DNA of 64,000 nucleotides, from positions 62,001-126,000 of the forward strand of contig JABIEF010000073.1 of NCBI GenBank assembly GCA_018651345.1, in the 5' to 3' direction. The notes under the pieces were generated by a model that worked only from the letters and a program-made list of their open reading frames with translations, searched no databases and was not told the DNA's origin. This document shows, one piece after another, positions 30,454 through 41,956 of the stretch (positions are counted from its first letter, which is position 1; every line of letters begins with the position of its first letter). Made by a program: the position numbers and the translations under genes. This stretch comes from Rhodobiaceae bacterium (lineage in GTDB: Bacteria; Pseudomonadota; Alphaproteobacteria; Rhizobiales; TMED25).

Positions 30454-31182
30454 TTATAAAATATTATTTCTTTTTCTATAAACAAAATACACAACAATCA
30501 AAACTATTGCTAGCCCATACCAAGTAATTATATAAGATAGGTGGTTGTCATTAAATTTTAACCTAGTCTCCCCAGCTTGCGGTAAATCTCCATATTCACT
30601 TGAATAAATATCAATTACAAAAGGAAGAGCATTCTCAATATTAAAAATATTTTTCATGTCACTAGCATTAACTGAATAAAGAATATTCTCATCAAAGTCA
30701 CTATCCGGAGTAAATAAATTTTGTTTTTCAAATCCCTTTATATAACCTTCAATACCAATGATTATTTGCTTATCCCTATCCCTTTCTTTATAAGAGTTAA
30801 TTAGAGACTGGGGAACAAAGCCTCTATTAATAAAAATATAGTCACCGTTTTCAATTAAAAAAGGATTAAATATCCAATATCCAGCACCTCGAAATTTACC
30901 TTTAGGGTCACTTAAGTTTGAAAAGACGTATAATTCTTTTGTAAAATCAAATACACCATTTACTTTAACAATCCTATATTTCCAATCAGATAAATTAAAA
31001 TTATTTAAACTAGAATCTAACAAAAAATCTATTGCCGGAAGATTTGTCATATATTCTACTTGATCAATTAACTGATGCTTCTGACTTCTTCTTTCAATCT
31101 GCCAGGTGCCCAATAAAAACAATACTATTAATGTTAATAAAGTAAAAAAAGAAAACATCGATAGATTTTTTTTTGATTTCAC
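30454..31182 (-). CDS. SURF1-family cytochrome oxidase assembly protein
   Basis: LFLLGTWQIERRSQK; IFINRGFVPQS; NDNHLSYIITWYGLAIVLIVVYFVYRK. Confidence 0.92.
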   Translation of the reverse strand: MKSKKNLSMFSFFTLLTLIVLFLLGTWQIERRSQKHQLIDQVEYMTNLPAIDFLLDSSLNNFNLSDWKYRIVKVNGVFDFTKELYVFSNLSDPKGKFRGAGYWIFNPFLIENGDYIFINRGFVPQSLINSYKERDRDKQIIIGIEGYIKGFEKQNLFTPDSDFDENILYSVNASDMKNIFNIENALPFVIDIYSSEYGDLPQAGETRLKFNDNHLSYIITWYGLAIVLIVVYFVYRKRNNIL

Positions 31183-31189
31183 TTTTTAC

Positions 31190-31570
31190 TCAATCTTCAT
31201 TTGAATTAATGAAATCTTTTTTTATTGAATACTCTCTATATATTAAGGCACTTTTTAGTTGTCTTAATATTAGGAGTGGGAGCAAAAAACACATTGGAGT
31301 CCATATTATCGCATGGATATAATAACTTGGTCTAATAAAAACCTCTAACAACAGAGCCCCTCCAACTATAAAAATACCTACAATTAGTATGACAAAAAAA
31401 GAAGCTCCATCACCAGGGTCAATAGATCTATTTGACAGTTTGCAGCCATCACAATAATCTTTTAAAATAATAAAATTTCTATACAAAGCTCCAATTCCAC
31501 ATCTCGGACATTTACCTCTAAGGACGGACTTTCTTATCGAAACATTTGGATATTTGTACTTATTATTCAT
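31190..31570 (-). CDS. DUF983-family membrane protein
   Basis: VLRGKCPRCGIGALYRNFIILKDYCDGCKLSNRSIDPGDGASFFVILIVG; located in the cox cluster. Confidence 0.9.
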   Translation of the reverse strand: MNNKYKYPNVSIRKSVLRGKCPRCGIGALYRNFIILKDYCDGCKLSNRSIDPGDGASFFVILIVGIFIVGGALLLEVFIRPSYYIHAIIWTPMCFLLPLLILRQLKSALIYREYSIKKDFINSNED

Positions 31571-31599
31571 AAAAAGTTATAAAAACCTTATTTATCAAA

Positions 31600-32433
31600 T
31601 TAATGCGGAATATTATCACCCGCACCCCATACATATATAGAAACAAATAAAAATAACCAGACAACATCTACAAAATGCCAATACCAAGCTGCGGCTTCAA
31701 AGCCAAAATGTTGATCTTGCTTAAAATGACCAGCATTAGTTCGGAGCAAACATACAATTAAAAAAATTGTGCCAACTAGTACATGGAAACCATGGAACCC
31801 AGTTGCCATAAAAAAGGTAGCTCCATATATATGTCCTGAAAAATTAAAAGCAGCGTGAGCATACTCAAATGCCTGCACACAAGTAAATAAAGCACCTAAT
31901 GCAACCGTTAGCAATAAACCTAGCTTTAATCCTCTTCTATCATTATGTAAAAGAGCGTGATGTGCCCAGGTTATAGCAGTTCCTGAAGTCAAAAGTATTA
32001 ATGTATTTAATAACGGAAGATGCCATGGGTCAAAAGTAGCAATATCGTTAGGAGGCCAATGTCCCCCTGTTAATTCGGTTCTTAAGTATTGATGTGCTTC
32101 ACCAGCATAAAAGGATGCATCAAAATATGCCCAAAACCAAGCAACAAAAAACATTACTTCGGAGGCGATAAACATAATCATACCGTATCTAAGATGCATT
32201 TGCACTACTGGTGTATGGTCTCCAGCATGGGCCTCTTTTATTACTTCTCTCCACCAACCAAACATAGTAAATAGGATACCCATGAAACCTGCAGTCAGAA
32301 GCCATGGCGATTCTTGATGAAAATATACAACAGCACCGATAGCAGTTACAAAAGCAAATATTGAACCAATTACAGGCCACGGACTCGGGTCAACCAAGTG
32401 ATAATCATGATGCTTTGTATGACTTTGAGACAT
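31600..32433 (-). CDS. ctaE: Cytochrome c oxidase subunit III
   Basis: HDYHLVDPSPWPVIGS; FIASEVMFFVAWFWAYFDAS; ATGFHGFHVLVGTIFL; AWYWHFVDVVWLFLF. Confidence 0.97.
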   Translation of the reverse strand: MSQSHTKHHDYHLVDPSPWPVIGSIFAFVTAIGAVVYFHQESPWLLTAGFMGILFTMFGWWREVIKEAHAGDHTPVVQMHLRYGMIMFIASEVMFFVAWFWAYFDASFYAGEAHQYLRTELTGGHWPPNDIATFDPWHLPLLNTLILLTSGTAITWAHHALLHNDRRGLKLGLLLTVALGALFTCVQAFEYAHAAFNFSGHIYGATFFMATGFHGFHVLVGTIFLIVCLLRTNAGHFKQDQHFGFEAAAWYWHFVDVVWLFLFVSIYVWGAGDNIPH

Positions 32434-32491
32434 TTCGCCCTCTTCTTTTAATTAATTAAACAAACCTTATTCACATAGAAAACTTTATTAT

Positions 32492-33052
32492 TTATTGCTT
32501 TATATCACTTCTTTTTACCTTATTTTCATAGAAAGTATAGGAAAGTGTTATTGTGTCAACATTTTTTAAATCACGATCTCTATCAATTGCAGGATCAATA
32601 TAAAATACCAAAGGCATATCAATAATTTGATTAGGCTCTAGTCTTTGTTCGGTAAAGCAAAAGCATTCAACTTTCATAAAATATGCTGCAGCTTCAGCTG
32701 GAACAACATTATATGTAGCCGTACCATCTATAGGAATATCAGAAACATTCTTAGCTTTATAATACGTAAAAACATTTTCACCAGTAGCTATTTCAATATA
32801 ATCAAACTCAGGCTCTACTTCCCAATTTAGTTCTGGCGAAATATTTGTATCATACCTTATAATAAAATTTCTTTCTCCTATATCACTTGATCTAATTATT
32901 GCGATCTGTGGCGTGCCACCATAACCCGTAACCTGACAGAATAACTTGTACAAAGGGACAGCTGCAAAAGACAGGCTTAACATTAAAACAAAGATGCCAA
33001 AGCATAAGGTTAAAACAAAATATGGTTTCTTATATTTAGTATTATCTGTCAT
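32492..33052 (-). CDS. ctaG: Cytochrome c oxidase assembly protein CtaG/Cox11
   Basis: AAVPLYKLFCQVTGYGGTPQ; ATYNVVPAEAAAYFMKVECFCFTEQRLEP; LSYTFYE. Confidence 0.96.
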   Translation of the reverse strand: MTDNTKYKKPYFVLTLCFGIFVLMLSLSFAAVPLYKLFCQVTGYGGTPQIAIIRSSDIGERNFIIRYDTNISPELNWEVEPEFDYIEIATGENVFTYYKAKNVSDIPIDGTATYNVVPAEAAAYFMKVECFCFTEQRLEPNQIIDMPLVFYIDPAIDRDRDLKNVDTITLSYTFYENKVKRSDIKQ

Positions 33053-33061
33053 TCATAGCAC

Positions 33062-33217
33062 TTATAAAATTCTATCAGTAATATTGCTACCAATACGAAT
33101 TACCGTAGTTAAAAAGAATACAGCTACTAAAAAAAACAATATACACGCTATAGCTATAGACTTTGATCTTTGATTCTTTAAGGCGACTTCGTTCTTGCTT
33201 TTTATATGACTTTTCAT
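33062..33217 (-). CDS. Small single-TM protein between ctaB and ctaG (CoxF-like), absent from the ORF track
   Basis: MKSHIKSKNEVALKNQRSKSIAIACILFFLVAVFFLTTVIRIGSNITDRIL*, 51 aa, ATG to TAA, tightly packed between ctaB and ctaG. Confidence 0.75.
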   Translation of the reverse strand: MKSHIKSKNEVALKNQRSKSIAIACILFFLVAVFFLTTVIRIGSNITDRIL

Positions 33218-33228
33218 TGAACCCTTTT

Positions 33229-34119
33229 CTAAATGAAGCTTTTTACAATTGCTTCTATTAACAAAATAGCAAATATAAGAAATAAGTAAAAAATAGAATA
33301 AATAAATAATTTTTTAGCTAACTCTTTTTGTAATTTAATTGTGTCTGTATAATATAATTTACAGGATAAGAAAATAAAAATAAAATTTAATAATAAGACT
33401 GCTATTAAATAATAAACACTTGCCATGTTCACAAAGAATGGTAACACAGCTACAAAACTTGTAATAATTGCATATATTAAAATTTGTCTTCTAGTAGCTT
33501 TAGAACCTACTATATTAGGCATCATAGGAATACCTACTTTTTTATAGTCATCAGATATATCGAGTGCAAGAGCCCAAAAATGCGCCGGTGTCCACATAAA
33601 TATTATCAAAAATAATATTATTGGCTCTATTGAAAGGGATCCTGAGGCTGATAACCATCCAATTATAGGCGGGAAAGCACCCGCAGCTCCACCAATTACA
33701 ATATTTTGTGGTGTCCGTCTTTTAAGCCATATAGTATATATGACTATATAAAAAAATATTGTTATAGCTAAGAAAAGAGCGGAGTACCAATTTACTACAA
33801 TTCCCATAACAAAAATTGATCCAAAAGATAAGACTAGACCAAAGCTAAGCGCTTCGGATTTAGGAATTAATCCTAATGGAATTGGGCGATTGACGGTTCT
33901 TTTCATCTCTTTATCGATATCAGCATCATACCACATGTTCAAAGCACCAGATGCCCCTGCTCCAATAGCTATACAAAGCAGTGCTATAAATGCTGTGAAA
34001 GGGTGGATATTATCTGGGGACATAATTAGACCTACCAATGCCGTAAATATAACTAACGACATAACTCGAGGCTTCATCAAGGAATAAAAATCATTAACAC
34101 TAGATATCTGATCTGTCAT
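33229..34119 (-). CDS. ctaB: Protoheme IX farnesyltransferase
   Basis: MKPRVMSLVIFTALVGL; ALNMWYDADIDKEMKRTVNRPIPLG; GGAAGAFPPIIGW. Confidence 0.96.
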   Translation of the reverse strand: MTDQISSVNDFYSLMKPRVMSLVIFTALVGLIMSPDNIHPFTAFIALLCIAIGAGASGALNMWYDADIDKEMKRTVNRPIPLGLIPKSEALSFGLVLSFGSIFVMGIVVNWYSALFLAITIFFYIVIYTIWLKRRTPQNIVIGGAAGAFPPIIGWLSASGSLSIEPIILFLIIFMWTPAHFWALALDISDDYKKVGIPMMPNIVGSKATRRQILIYAIITSFVAVLPFFVNMASVYYLIAVLLLNFIFIFLSCKLYYTDTIKLQKELAKKLFIYSIFYLFLIFAILLIEAIVKSFI

Positions 34120-34161
34120 TATATCTTAACAATTAAGCTCCATAATATTTTGATAAATATG

Positions 34162-35796
<1,635 letters not shown>

Positions 35797-35805
35797 TCAT
35801 TAATA

Positions 35806-36672
35806 TTAATCAAGCTCAGCATATTCTTTGCTTTGCATTGTAGTGTAACCTAAATCTGTAAATTCAATCTTTGCTTTTTGTAACCAAATATTAAAATCTT
35901 CTTCAGCCAGAACGTGAACTTCTATTGGCATAAATGCGTGCCTCATACCACATAGCTCCGAACATTGGCCATAGTATATTCCAGGCTCTTCAACTTTAAA
36001 CCACGTTTCATTTAAACGCCCTGGAACAGCATCAGTTTTTATTCCAAAAGAAGGCATCGCCCAATTATGTATTACATCACCACCAGTAACCTGAACTCTT
36101 ACTATTTTATTAGCTGGAACTACAAGAGGATTATCAACTGATAATAATCGAATTTTATCATCCGTTAATTCACTGCCTTCTAACGGAAGGGAATCAAAGG
36201 CGATATCAGAATGATCTGGATATTCGTAGCCCCAATACCATTGATAACCTGTTACTTTAATAGTCATATCTGCATTTTGAGGAATAGTTTGTTGTGTATA
36301 TAATATTCGGAATGAAGGAACTGCAATTATTGCTAATATTAATATAGGCAGAACTGTCCACATAACTTCAATTAGTGTGTTATGTGTCGTACGTGATGGT
36401 ACAGGATTTCTTTTTGCATTATATCTGAATACAACATAAATCAGCAAAAACATTACAAATAAAGTAATTGCTGTAATAATTGGAAATAAAAACCAATTAT
36501 GAAACCATACAATATCTTCCATATTTGATGTTGCTGCATTCTGAAAATTAATTTGAAAATCTTTTGGTATTCCAAGAATTTCAACTGCCCATACAGATGA
36601 AGTGTTAAAGAAAGCTATCAATGTGAAAGTAGTAAAATACTTAATTAAAGAAATCATATTCAAATATTTCAT
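35806..36672 (-). CDS. ctaC: Cytochrome c oxidase subunit II
   Basis: VMWTVLPILILAIIAVPSF; GYQWYWGYEYPD; CuA motif YYGQCSELCGMRHAFMPIEV. Confidence 0.97.
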   Translation of the reverse strand: MKYLNMISLIKYFTTFTLIAFFNTSSVWAVEILGIPKDFQINFQNAATSNMEDIVWFHNWFLFPIITAITLFVMFLLIYVVFRYNAKRNPVPSRTTHNTLIEVMWTVLPILILAIIAVPSFRILYTQQTIPQNADMTIKVTGYQWYWGYEYPDHSDIAFDSLPLEGSELTDDKIRLLSVDNPLVVPANKIVRVQVTGGDVIHNWAMPSFGIKTDAVPGRLNETWFKVEEPGIYYGQCSELCGMRHAFMPIEVHVLAEEDFNIWLQKAKIEFTDLGYTTMQSKEYAELD

Positions 36673-36885
36673 AAAAAAAACCCTAACTATAATTTACAGA
36701 ACATATAAAATTAATATATTAATATATTAAAAATAATCATTAATTAATAACTTATCAATATACTTACGTATAATAATTTATATGGATATACTATATTTCA
36801 ATAAATTCAAAAAAAAATATGTTTTTTTTACTGAATTAATTAAAATTAATCAATAATTAGCTTAATTTTTAAAAAGTCTATTTAA

Positions 36886-37467
36886 ATGCTAAAAAATAAT
36901 ATCTTTTTTAAGAGTAAAATTCTCGTTTTAACTACCATTTTTTTATTGCTTTCTTTTGGTACAGAAAAATCCTTATCTAAAGAGATTATGGAGGAAAGTA
37001 CTATTTACGATTTAGGAGGGTTTCGGGGTATTTTTATTGATGAGACTGATGATTGGATAACTCTATGTAAATACGACGATATCGATTATTGTTCTTTAAT
37101 GCAATTTATACAATCGGATGATAAAAATATAAGCCACAAAGCTGTACTACAAATTATAAAGAGGCAAAAAGAAAATATAATGAATATATATACCTCTGAT
37201 GGCTTTCCTCTAAATCCTGGAGTAGGTATTATTTTTAATGATAACGATAAATTTAAAGAGTACAAATTATGGATCCCTTACACAGAATGTATAGAAAGTA
37301 GATGCAGAGCAGAATTGGTTTTAAACAACGATCTCTTAGATAGGTTTAATTTATTAGATAATTTTATAATTGTCATACACCCCAAAAAATTAAAAAGAAT
37401 TGGACTTATAACACCAAATAATGGCTTTGAAATTGCATTTAAAAAAATGAAAGAAATGCCAAATTAG
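36886..37467 (+). CDS. Invasion-associated locus B (IalB)-like secreted protein
   Basis: Signal peptide; DDWITLCKYDDIDYCSLMQFI, LWIPYTECIESRCRAELVLNNDLLDRF cysteine pattern. Confidence 0.75.
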   Translation: MLKNNIFFKSKILVLTTIFLLLSFGTEKSLSKEIMEESTIYDLGGFRGIFIDETDDWITLCKYDDIDYCSLMQFIQSDDKNISHKAVLQIIKRQKENIMNIYTSDGFPLNPGVGIIFNDNDKFKEYKLWIPYTECIESRCRAELVLNNDLLDRFNLLDNFIIVIHPKKLKRIGLITPNNGFEIAFKKMKEMPN

Positions 37468-37474
37468 TTTGGCA
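37457..37474 (+). other. Stem-loop spanning the IalB-like stop codon
   Basis: TGCCAAA-TTAG-TTTGGCA, 7-bp perfect stem; no T-tract follows, so a terminator role is uncertain. Confidence 0.45.
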
Positions 37475-37516
37475 AGAAATTAATAATTAATATAATAATT
37501 TATGGTATAATAAAAA

Positions 37517-37543
37517 AATCTTAGTTATTCAAAAACTAAGATT
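37517..37543 (-). terminator. Intrinsic terminator in minus-strand orientation
   Basis: AATCTTAGTT-loop-AACTAAGATT (10-bp perfect stem) followed on the minus strand by a T-tract (plus-strand A's 37512-37518). Confidence 0.6.
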
Positions 37544-37562
37544 GTTAAAAAAAGGGCTAATA

Positions 37563-38042
37563 ATGAAATATCTACTAATACTAATTCTTACTATTACAAT
37601 TTCAAATTATTCTAATACTGCTAATGCTGAAGAAACAGAAATATGTGGAGGTGTGGGTGGCAGTCTCTTGTGTGGTGCAGGAATCGGAGGGGGCATTGGA
37701 GCAGCAATTGGTGGAAATGATGGAGCTAAATCAGGCGCACTTATTGGAGGAATCCTAGGTATTGCATCTAGTATAAACAAACAACAGAAAATTAATGACA
37801 ATACAAATAATATTGATAGTACTAATAATATCTATACCTACGACTTGACTTATAATATACAAATAGCGTTAATTAGTCTTGGTTACGATACCGGAGCCTA
37901 TGACGGGAATTATGGCCCTCAAACAAAAAATTCTATAAAAAGTTATCAAAAAAATAATAGTCTTTTAGTGAATGGATTTCCTTCAAAAGAGCTTTACCTT
38001 CATATTAAGAAGAGCGTTGTAAACCTCTATAGTGAAGAATAA
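37563..38042 (+). CDS. Glycine-zipper plus peptidoglycan-binding (PG_binding_1) domain protein
   Basis: Signal peptide MKYLLILILTITISN; GAGIGGGIGAAIGGNDGAKSGALIGGILG; LISLGYDTGAYDGNYGPQTKNSIKSYQKNNSL. Confidence 0.85.
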   Translation: MKYLLILILTITISNYSNTANAEETEICGGVGGSLLCGAGIGGGIGAAIGGNDGAKSGALIGGILGIASSINKQQKINDNTNNIDSTNNIYTYDLTYNIQIALISLGYDTGAYDGNYGPQTKNSIKSYQKNNSLLVNGFPSKELYLHIKKSVVNLYSEE

Positions 38043-38052
38043 TTAATCAATA

Positions 38053-39231
38053 TTATTTGGATGATTTTGCTATCAAAAAAGATATGGTGCCTATTGATGA
38101 TAACAACACTAACTGCATTGCCATAGGGAATGCAGTTTCTATTGATATTGATGCAGCAATATAAGTACATATTCCCGCCAATGCAAATTGCATAGATCCT
38201 GATAATCCTGAGGCTGCTCCAGCTAATTCCGGTTTAACACTGACAATATTGGCAATAATATTTGGCATAACAATACCGTTTGAATAAGTTATAATCATCA
38301 TAGAACCAAATAACGTATAAATATTCATTAAGTTATGATAGATTACAACTCCCATTACAACTGAACCTAGAATGCCTCCAAAAACACCTATCTTAATCAA
38401 TTTCAGAGAACCAATTCTCTCTGACAATCTTGCTGCAGTAAAGCTACCAAGCATAAAAGCTATAGAAATTGGTATAAAACCAAAGCCATATTGCGTCGGG
38501 CTAAATTCTAAAATCTTAATTATTATATAAGGAGCTACAGCCAGAAAAGTAAAAAACATCGAGTTAGCACAGGCCATAGTCAATGTAAAAAGTACGAATT
38601 TACGTATTCTCAATAAAATAATAAAATTATATAACAATGTTTTAATATCACCACGTGATCTGTTGTCTATATTTGTTTCTTTTATGCCATTATATGCCAT
38701 AATAATTAATAAGATTCCTGTAAAAAATAGTACATAAAAAGAAGATCGCCATCCTACGAAGTCTTCTAACAATCCACCTAATACAGGGGCTATCATAGGG
38801 GCTATGACCATAACTGTAGTCACATACCCTAAGGCACTTGCAGCTTTTTCTCTACCATATACATCTCTTACAATTGCCCTGCCGAGGACTACTCCAGAAA
38901 CACCTCCTAAGGCTTGGATAAATCTTCCAAAAACAAGTATTTCTATTGTTGGGGCTATAGAGCAAATTATTGAACCAATAATAAATATAAATATACCAAT
39001 CATTAAAATTGATCTACGACCGTATGCATCTGATAAAGTTCCAATTATCAGCTGACCAATTGCCATGGCTGCAATAAATGCTGTTATAACCAACTGTGCA
39101 CTAGAATAAGTAACATTATAGTAATCAGAGATACTTGGTAATGAGGGTACTATTATATTGAGAGTAAAAGGGGCTAATCCAGTAATAGCAGCTAATGCTA
39201 ATATTGATGGAGGTTTTTCTAATTTTATCAT
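38053..39231 (-). CDS. MFS transporter, Bcr/CflA drug-resistance type
   Basis: 392 aa, 12-TM pattern; GQLIIGTLSDAYGRRSILMIG; GRFIQALGGVSGVVLGRAIVRDVYG. Confidence 0.92.
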   Translation of the reverse strand: MIKLEKPPSILALAAITGLAPFTLNIIVPSLPSISDYYNVTYSSAQLVITAFIAAMAIGQLIIGTLSDAYGRRSILMIGIFIFIIGSIICSIAPTIEILVFGRFIQALGGVSGVVLGRAIVRDVYGREKAASALGYVTTVMVIAPMIAPVLGGLLEDFVGWRSSFYVLFFTGILLIIMAYNGIKETNIDNRSRGDIKTLLYNFIILLRIRKFVLFTLTMACANSMFFTFLAVAPYIIIKILEFSPTQYGFGFIPISIAFMLGSFTAARLSERIGSLKLIKIGVFGGILGSVVMGVVIYHNLMNIYTLFGSMMIITYSNGIVMPNIIANIVSVKPELAGAASGLSGSMQFALAGICTYIAASISIETAFPMAMQLVLLSSIGTISFLIAKSSK

Positions 39232-39249
39232 AAATATGTAGCTTCTATT

Positions 39250-40629
39250 TTAAATAGTATTTGCAAATAAAACCTTATCTATATTCCTAGACCAATCTTT
39301 ATTATACATTTTTATTAAATAATCAGCCGAGGTCTCTTTCTTGTCTATAATTGAGAATAATGGGGCTAAATATCTTTCTTCGGACTCCCCTTTAATATTG
39401 AAAATACCTCTTGCCGTAAGTCCTTTAGAAGATAGCTCTAATATTTCTAATAAAATCTTATCTATTTTCTTAGATCTAAATTTAGCATTTAAACCAAATA
39501 ACATTACATTTTCTCTTAATTCAACAATTTCATCGAATGTCCAGTCAGAGATTAAATCATAAGCAGATTTAAGTGACTTACTATCATAAAGCAATCCTAC
39601 CCAAAAAGATGACAGAGCTATAATCTTATCAGGCATACCGCCATCCGCACCTCTCATTTCAATAAATTGTTTTAACCTAACTTCAGGAAATAATGTTGTT
39701 AAATGGTTCGACCAGTCATCTAGAGTTGGATATGTTAATTTATTCGATTCCATTTTAAAACCATAATTCATAAAATCTCTAAAAGTTATTTTATTTACTG
39801 GCAGATAAACTCCTTCTCTATATAAAAAATACATAGGAATATCTAATGCATAATCCATATATTTTTCAAAAGACATTGTTTTATCAAATGCGAATGGTAA
39901 AAAACCCGTTCTTTCAACATCCGTATTCGTCCATACTTTTGATCTATAGCTATTATAACCTGAGTTTTCATTTTCATAAAAAGGACTGTTTGAAAATAAT
40001 GCAGTAACCAAGGGCTGCAAAGCAAGGCCAACCCTAAATTTATTAACCATATCAATCTCACTGTCATAGTCTAAATTCACTTGGATTGTTGAAGTACGGT
40101 GCATCATATCTAGACCCATAGAACCAACGGATGGCATGTATTCACGCATAATATCATATCTTTTCTTGGGCATTTTAGGCATTTCATTTAACTTCCATGA
40201 CGGCGGAAATCCAATATTCAAAAAATTAATACCAAGTTCTTCTCCGATAACTTTTACTTCTTTCAAATGACTAAAAAGCTCAGCGCTCGTTTCGTGGAGG
40301 TTGCTCAACGGAGCTCCAGATAATTCTATTTGACCAGCAGGTTCTATTGACACACTCCTATCTGATTTGAACTTATCCTTCAAACCTATCGTGTTGCCAT
40401 TTTCTTTAATTGCCAACCAATCAAATCTATTTGCTAAATTTTCTAACAATGCTTTTACACCATTCTGACCATCGTATTGGATAGGTAGCTTGGAATCTTT
40501 ATAGTAAGCAAATTTTTCATGCTCCGTTCCTATAACCCATTTGCTTTTTGACTTACAACCATATTGGAAATATGCAATTAGATCCTGACAGGTTAAATTT
40601 TTCTCTGATGATTCTGTATTATTTTCCAT
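39250..40629 (-). CDS. gshA: Glutamate-cysteine ligase (plant/alphaproteobacterial type)
   Basis: GTEHEKFAY; SIEPAGQIELSGAPLSNLHET; LDMMHRTSTIQVNLDYDSE; RGADGGMPDKIIALSSFWVGLLYD. Confidence 0.95.
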   Translation of the reverse strand: MENNTESSEKNLTCQDLIAYFQYGCKSKSKWVIGTEHEKFAYYKDSKLPIQYDGQNGVKALLENLANRFDWLAIKENGNTIGLKDKFKSDRSVSIEPAGQIELSGAPLSNLHETSAELFSHLKEVKVIGEELGINFLNIGFPPSWKLNEMPKMPKKRYDIMREYMPSVGSMGLDMMHRTSTIQVNLDYDSEIDMVNKFRVGLALQPLVTALFSNSPFYENENSGYNSYRSKVWTNTDVERTGFLPFAFDKTMSFEKYMDYALDIPMYFLYREGVYLPVNKITFRDFMNYGFKMESNKLTYPTLDDWSNHLTTLFPEVRLKQFIEMRGADGGMPDKIIALSSFWVGLLYDSKSLKSAYDLISDWTFDEIVELRENVMLFGLNAKFRSKKIDKILLEILELSSKGLTARGIFNIKGESEERYLAPLFSIIDKKETSADYLIKMYNKDWSRNIDKVLFANTI

Positions 40630-41071
40630 AAAAACAACAAATCACAATTTTAAATTTATTTCTATACTTTTTTTATATTATTTAAATCGAAATTTATTAA
40701 CCATGGTACCAATCACTTCATAGAGATTAAACTATGATAATATTGACTATGGTGGGTATATATGCCCGAAAGATTCTTAGCTTAAGGCAAATTCTTAATA
40801 CGTTATCAGAAGCTATAATTTATTACCTTTGATTGACTAAAAAGGTAAATAAAAATAGATCAATACTTTTCTTTAAGATTCTTTATGGATTCACAGGAAT
40901 TAACAATTTTAATTACCAGAGAATAATTTATCACTTAAATATAAACTAATATTCTTTATTAAATTAGATTTAATATACATCACTCTACTTATTTGATATA
41001 AAAGGTTATTGTAAAATTTATTTATAATTTACTTCTGATGAAAAAAAACTTTCAAAAAAATATCTAATCCT

Positions 41072-41950
41072 ATGAAAAACAAATTACAAAATAATTTGAA
41101 ATATTATATACAGCTTTCAAGATTTGATAAACCAATTGGTTGGTGGCTGTTATTTATCCCTTGTATTTATAGTCTAACATTATCTTCAGTTAAATATAAT
41201 ATTTACCCTGATTTATACTTGATATTTTTATTTTTAATAGGCTCGATAATAATGAGAGCTGTTGGCTGTATCTTTAACGATATAATAGATAGAAAAATAG
41301 ATGTAAAAGTTGAGAGAACTAAGAACAGGCCATTAGCAAGTAAAAAAATTACACTCTTAGAAGCATTGTTACTTATATCTATATTATCCTTAATAGGGCT
41401 TTTGATATTATTACAATTTAATGATTTGACTGTGGTAATTGGACTATGTTCAATTATAACAATCATCATATATCCTTTTATGAAAAGAATAACATATTGG
41501 CCTCAATTATTTCTAGGCATTGCATTTAATTGGGGTGCGCTAGTTGGATGGACTTCCGTAGGTGGAAGCATCTCTATTGAAATGCTATTCATATACCTAG
41601 CATGCCTATTTTGGACTCTTGGTTATGATACAATATATGGCTATCAAGACATTGAAGATGATAAAAAAATTGGCATCAAATCAACTTCTAGGTTATTTGG
41701 CAAAGATACAAAATTACATATTTGGTTTTTCTATTTTATTAAGTATTTTTTACTAACAGCTGCACTATATCTAGTTAATGTAAATATTATTAGCTATTGT
41801 CTCCTTGCTATGGCAATGATGTATACATTGCAATTAATTAAAAATGTAGACATCAAAGATCCAAATTCATGTGCTATTTTCTTTAATAAAAATCGTAATA
41901 TTGGCTTAATAAACATTCTAGCCATCTCTCTTTCTATCTTTTTGGGTTAA
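41072..41950 (+). CDS. ubiA: 4-hydroxybenzoate polyprenyltransferase
   Basis: LSRFDKPIGWWLLFIPC; RAVGCIFNDIIDRKIDVKVERTKNRPLAS; LFWTLGYDTIYGYQDIEDDKKIGIKST. Confidence 0.96.
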   Translation: MKNKLQNNLKYYIQLSRFDKPIGWWLLFIPCIYSLTLSSVKYNIYPDLYLIFLFLIGSIIMRAVGCIFNDIIDRKIDVKVERTKNRPLASKKITLLEALLLISILSLIGLLILLQFNDLTVVIGLCSIITIIIYPFMKRITYWPQLFLGIAFNWGALVGWTSVGGSISIEMLFIYLACLFWTLGYDTIYGYQDIEDDKKIGIKSTSRLFGKDTKLHIWFFYFIKYFLLTAALYLVNVNIISYCLLAMAMMYTLQLIKNVDIKDPNSCAIFFNKNRNIGLINILAISLSIFLG

Positions 41951-41956
41951 AGTAAT

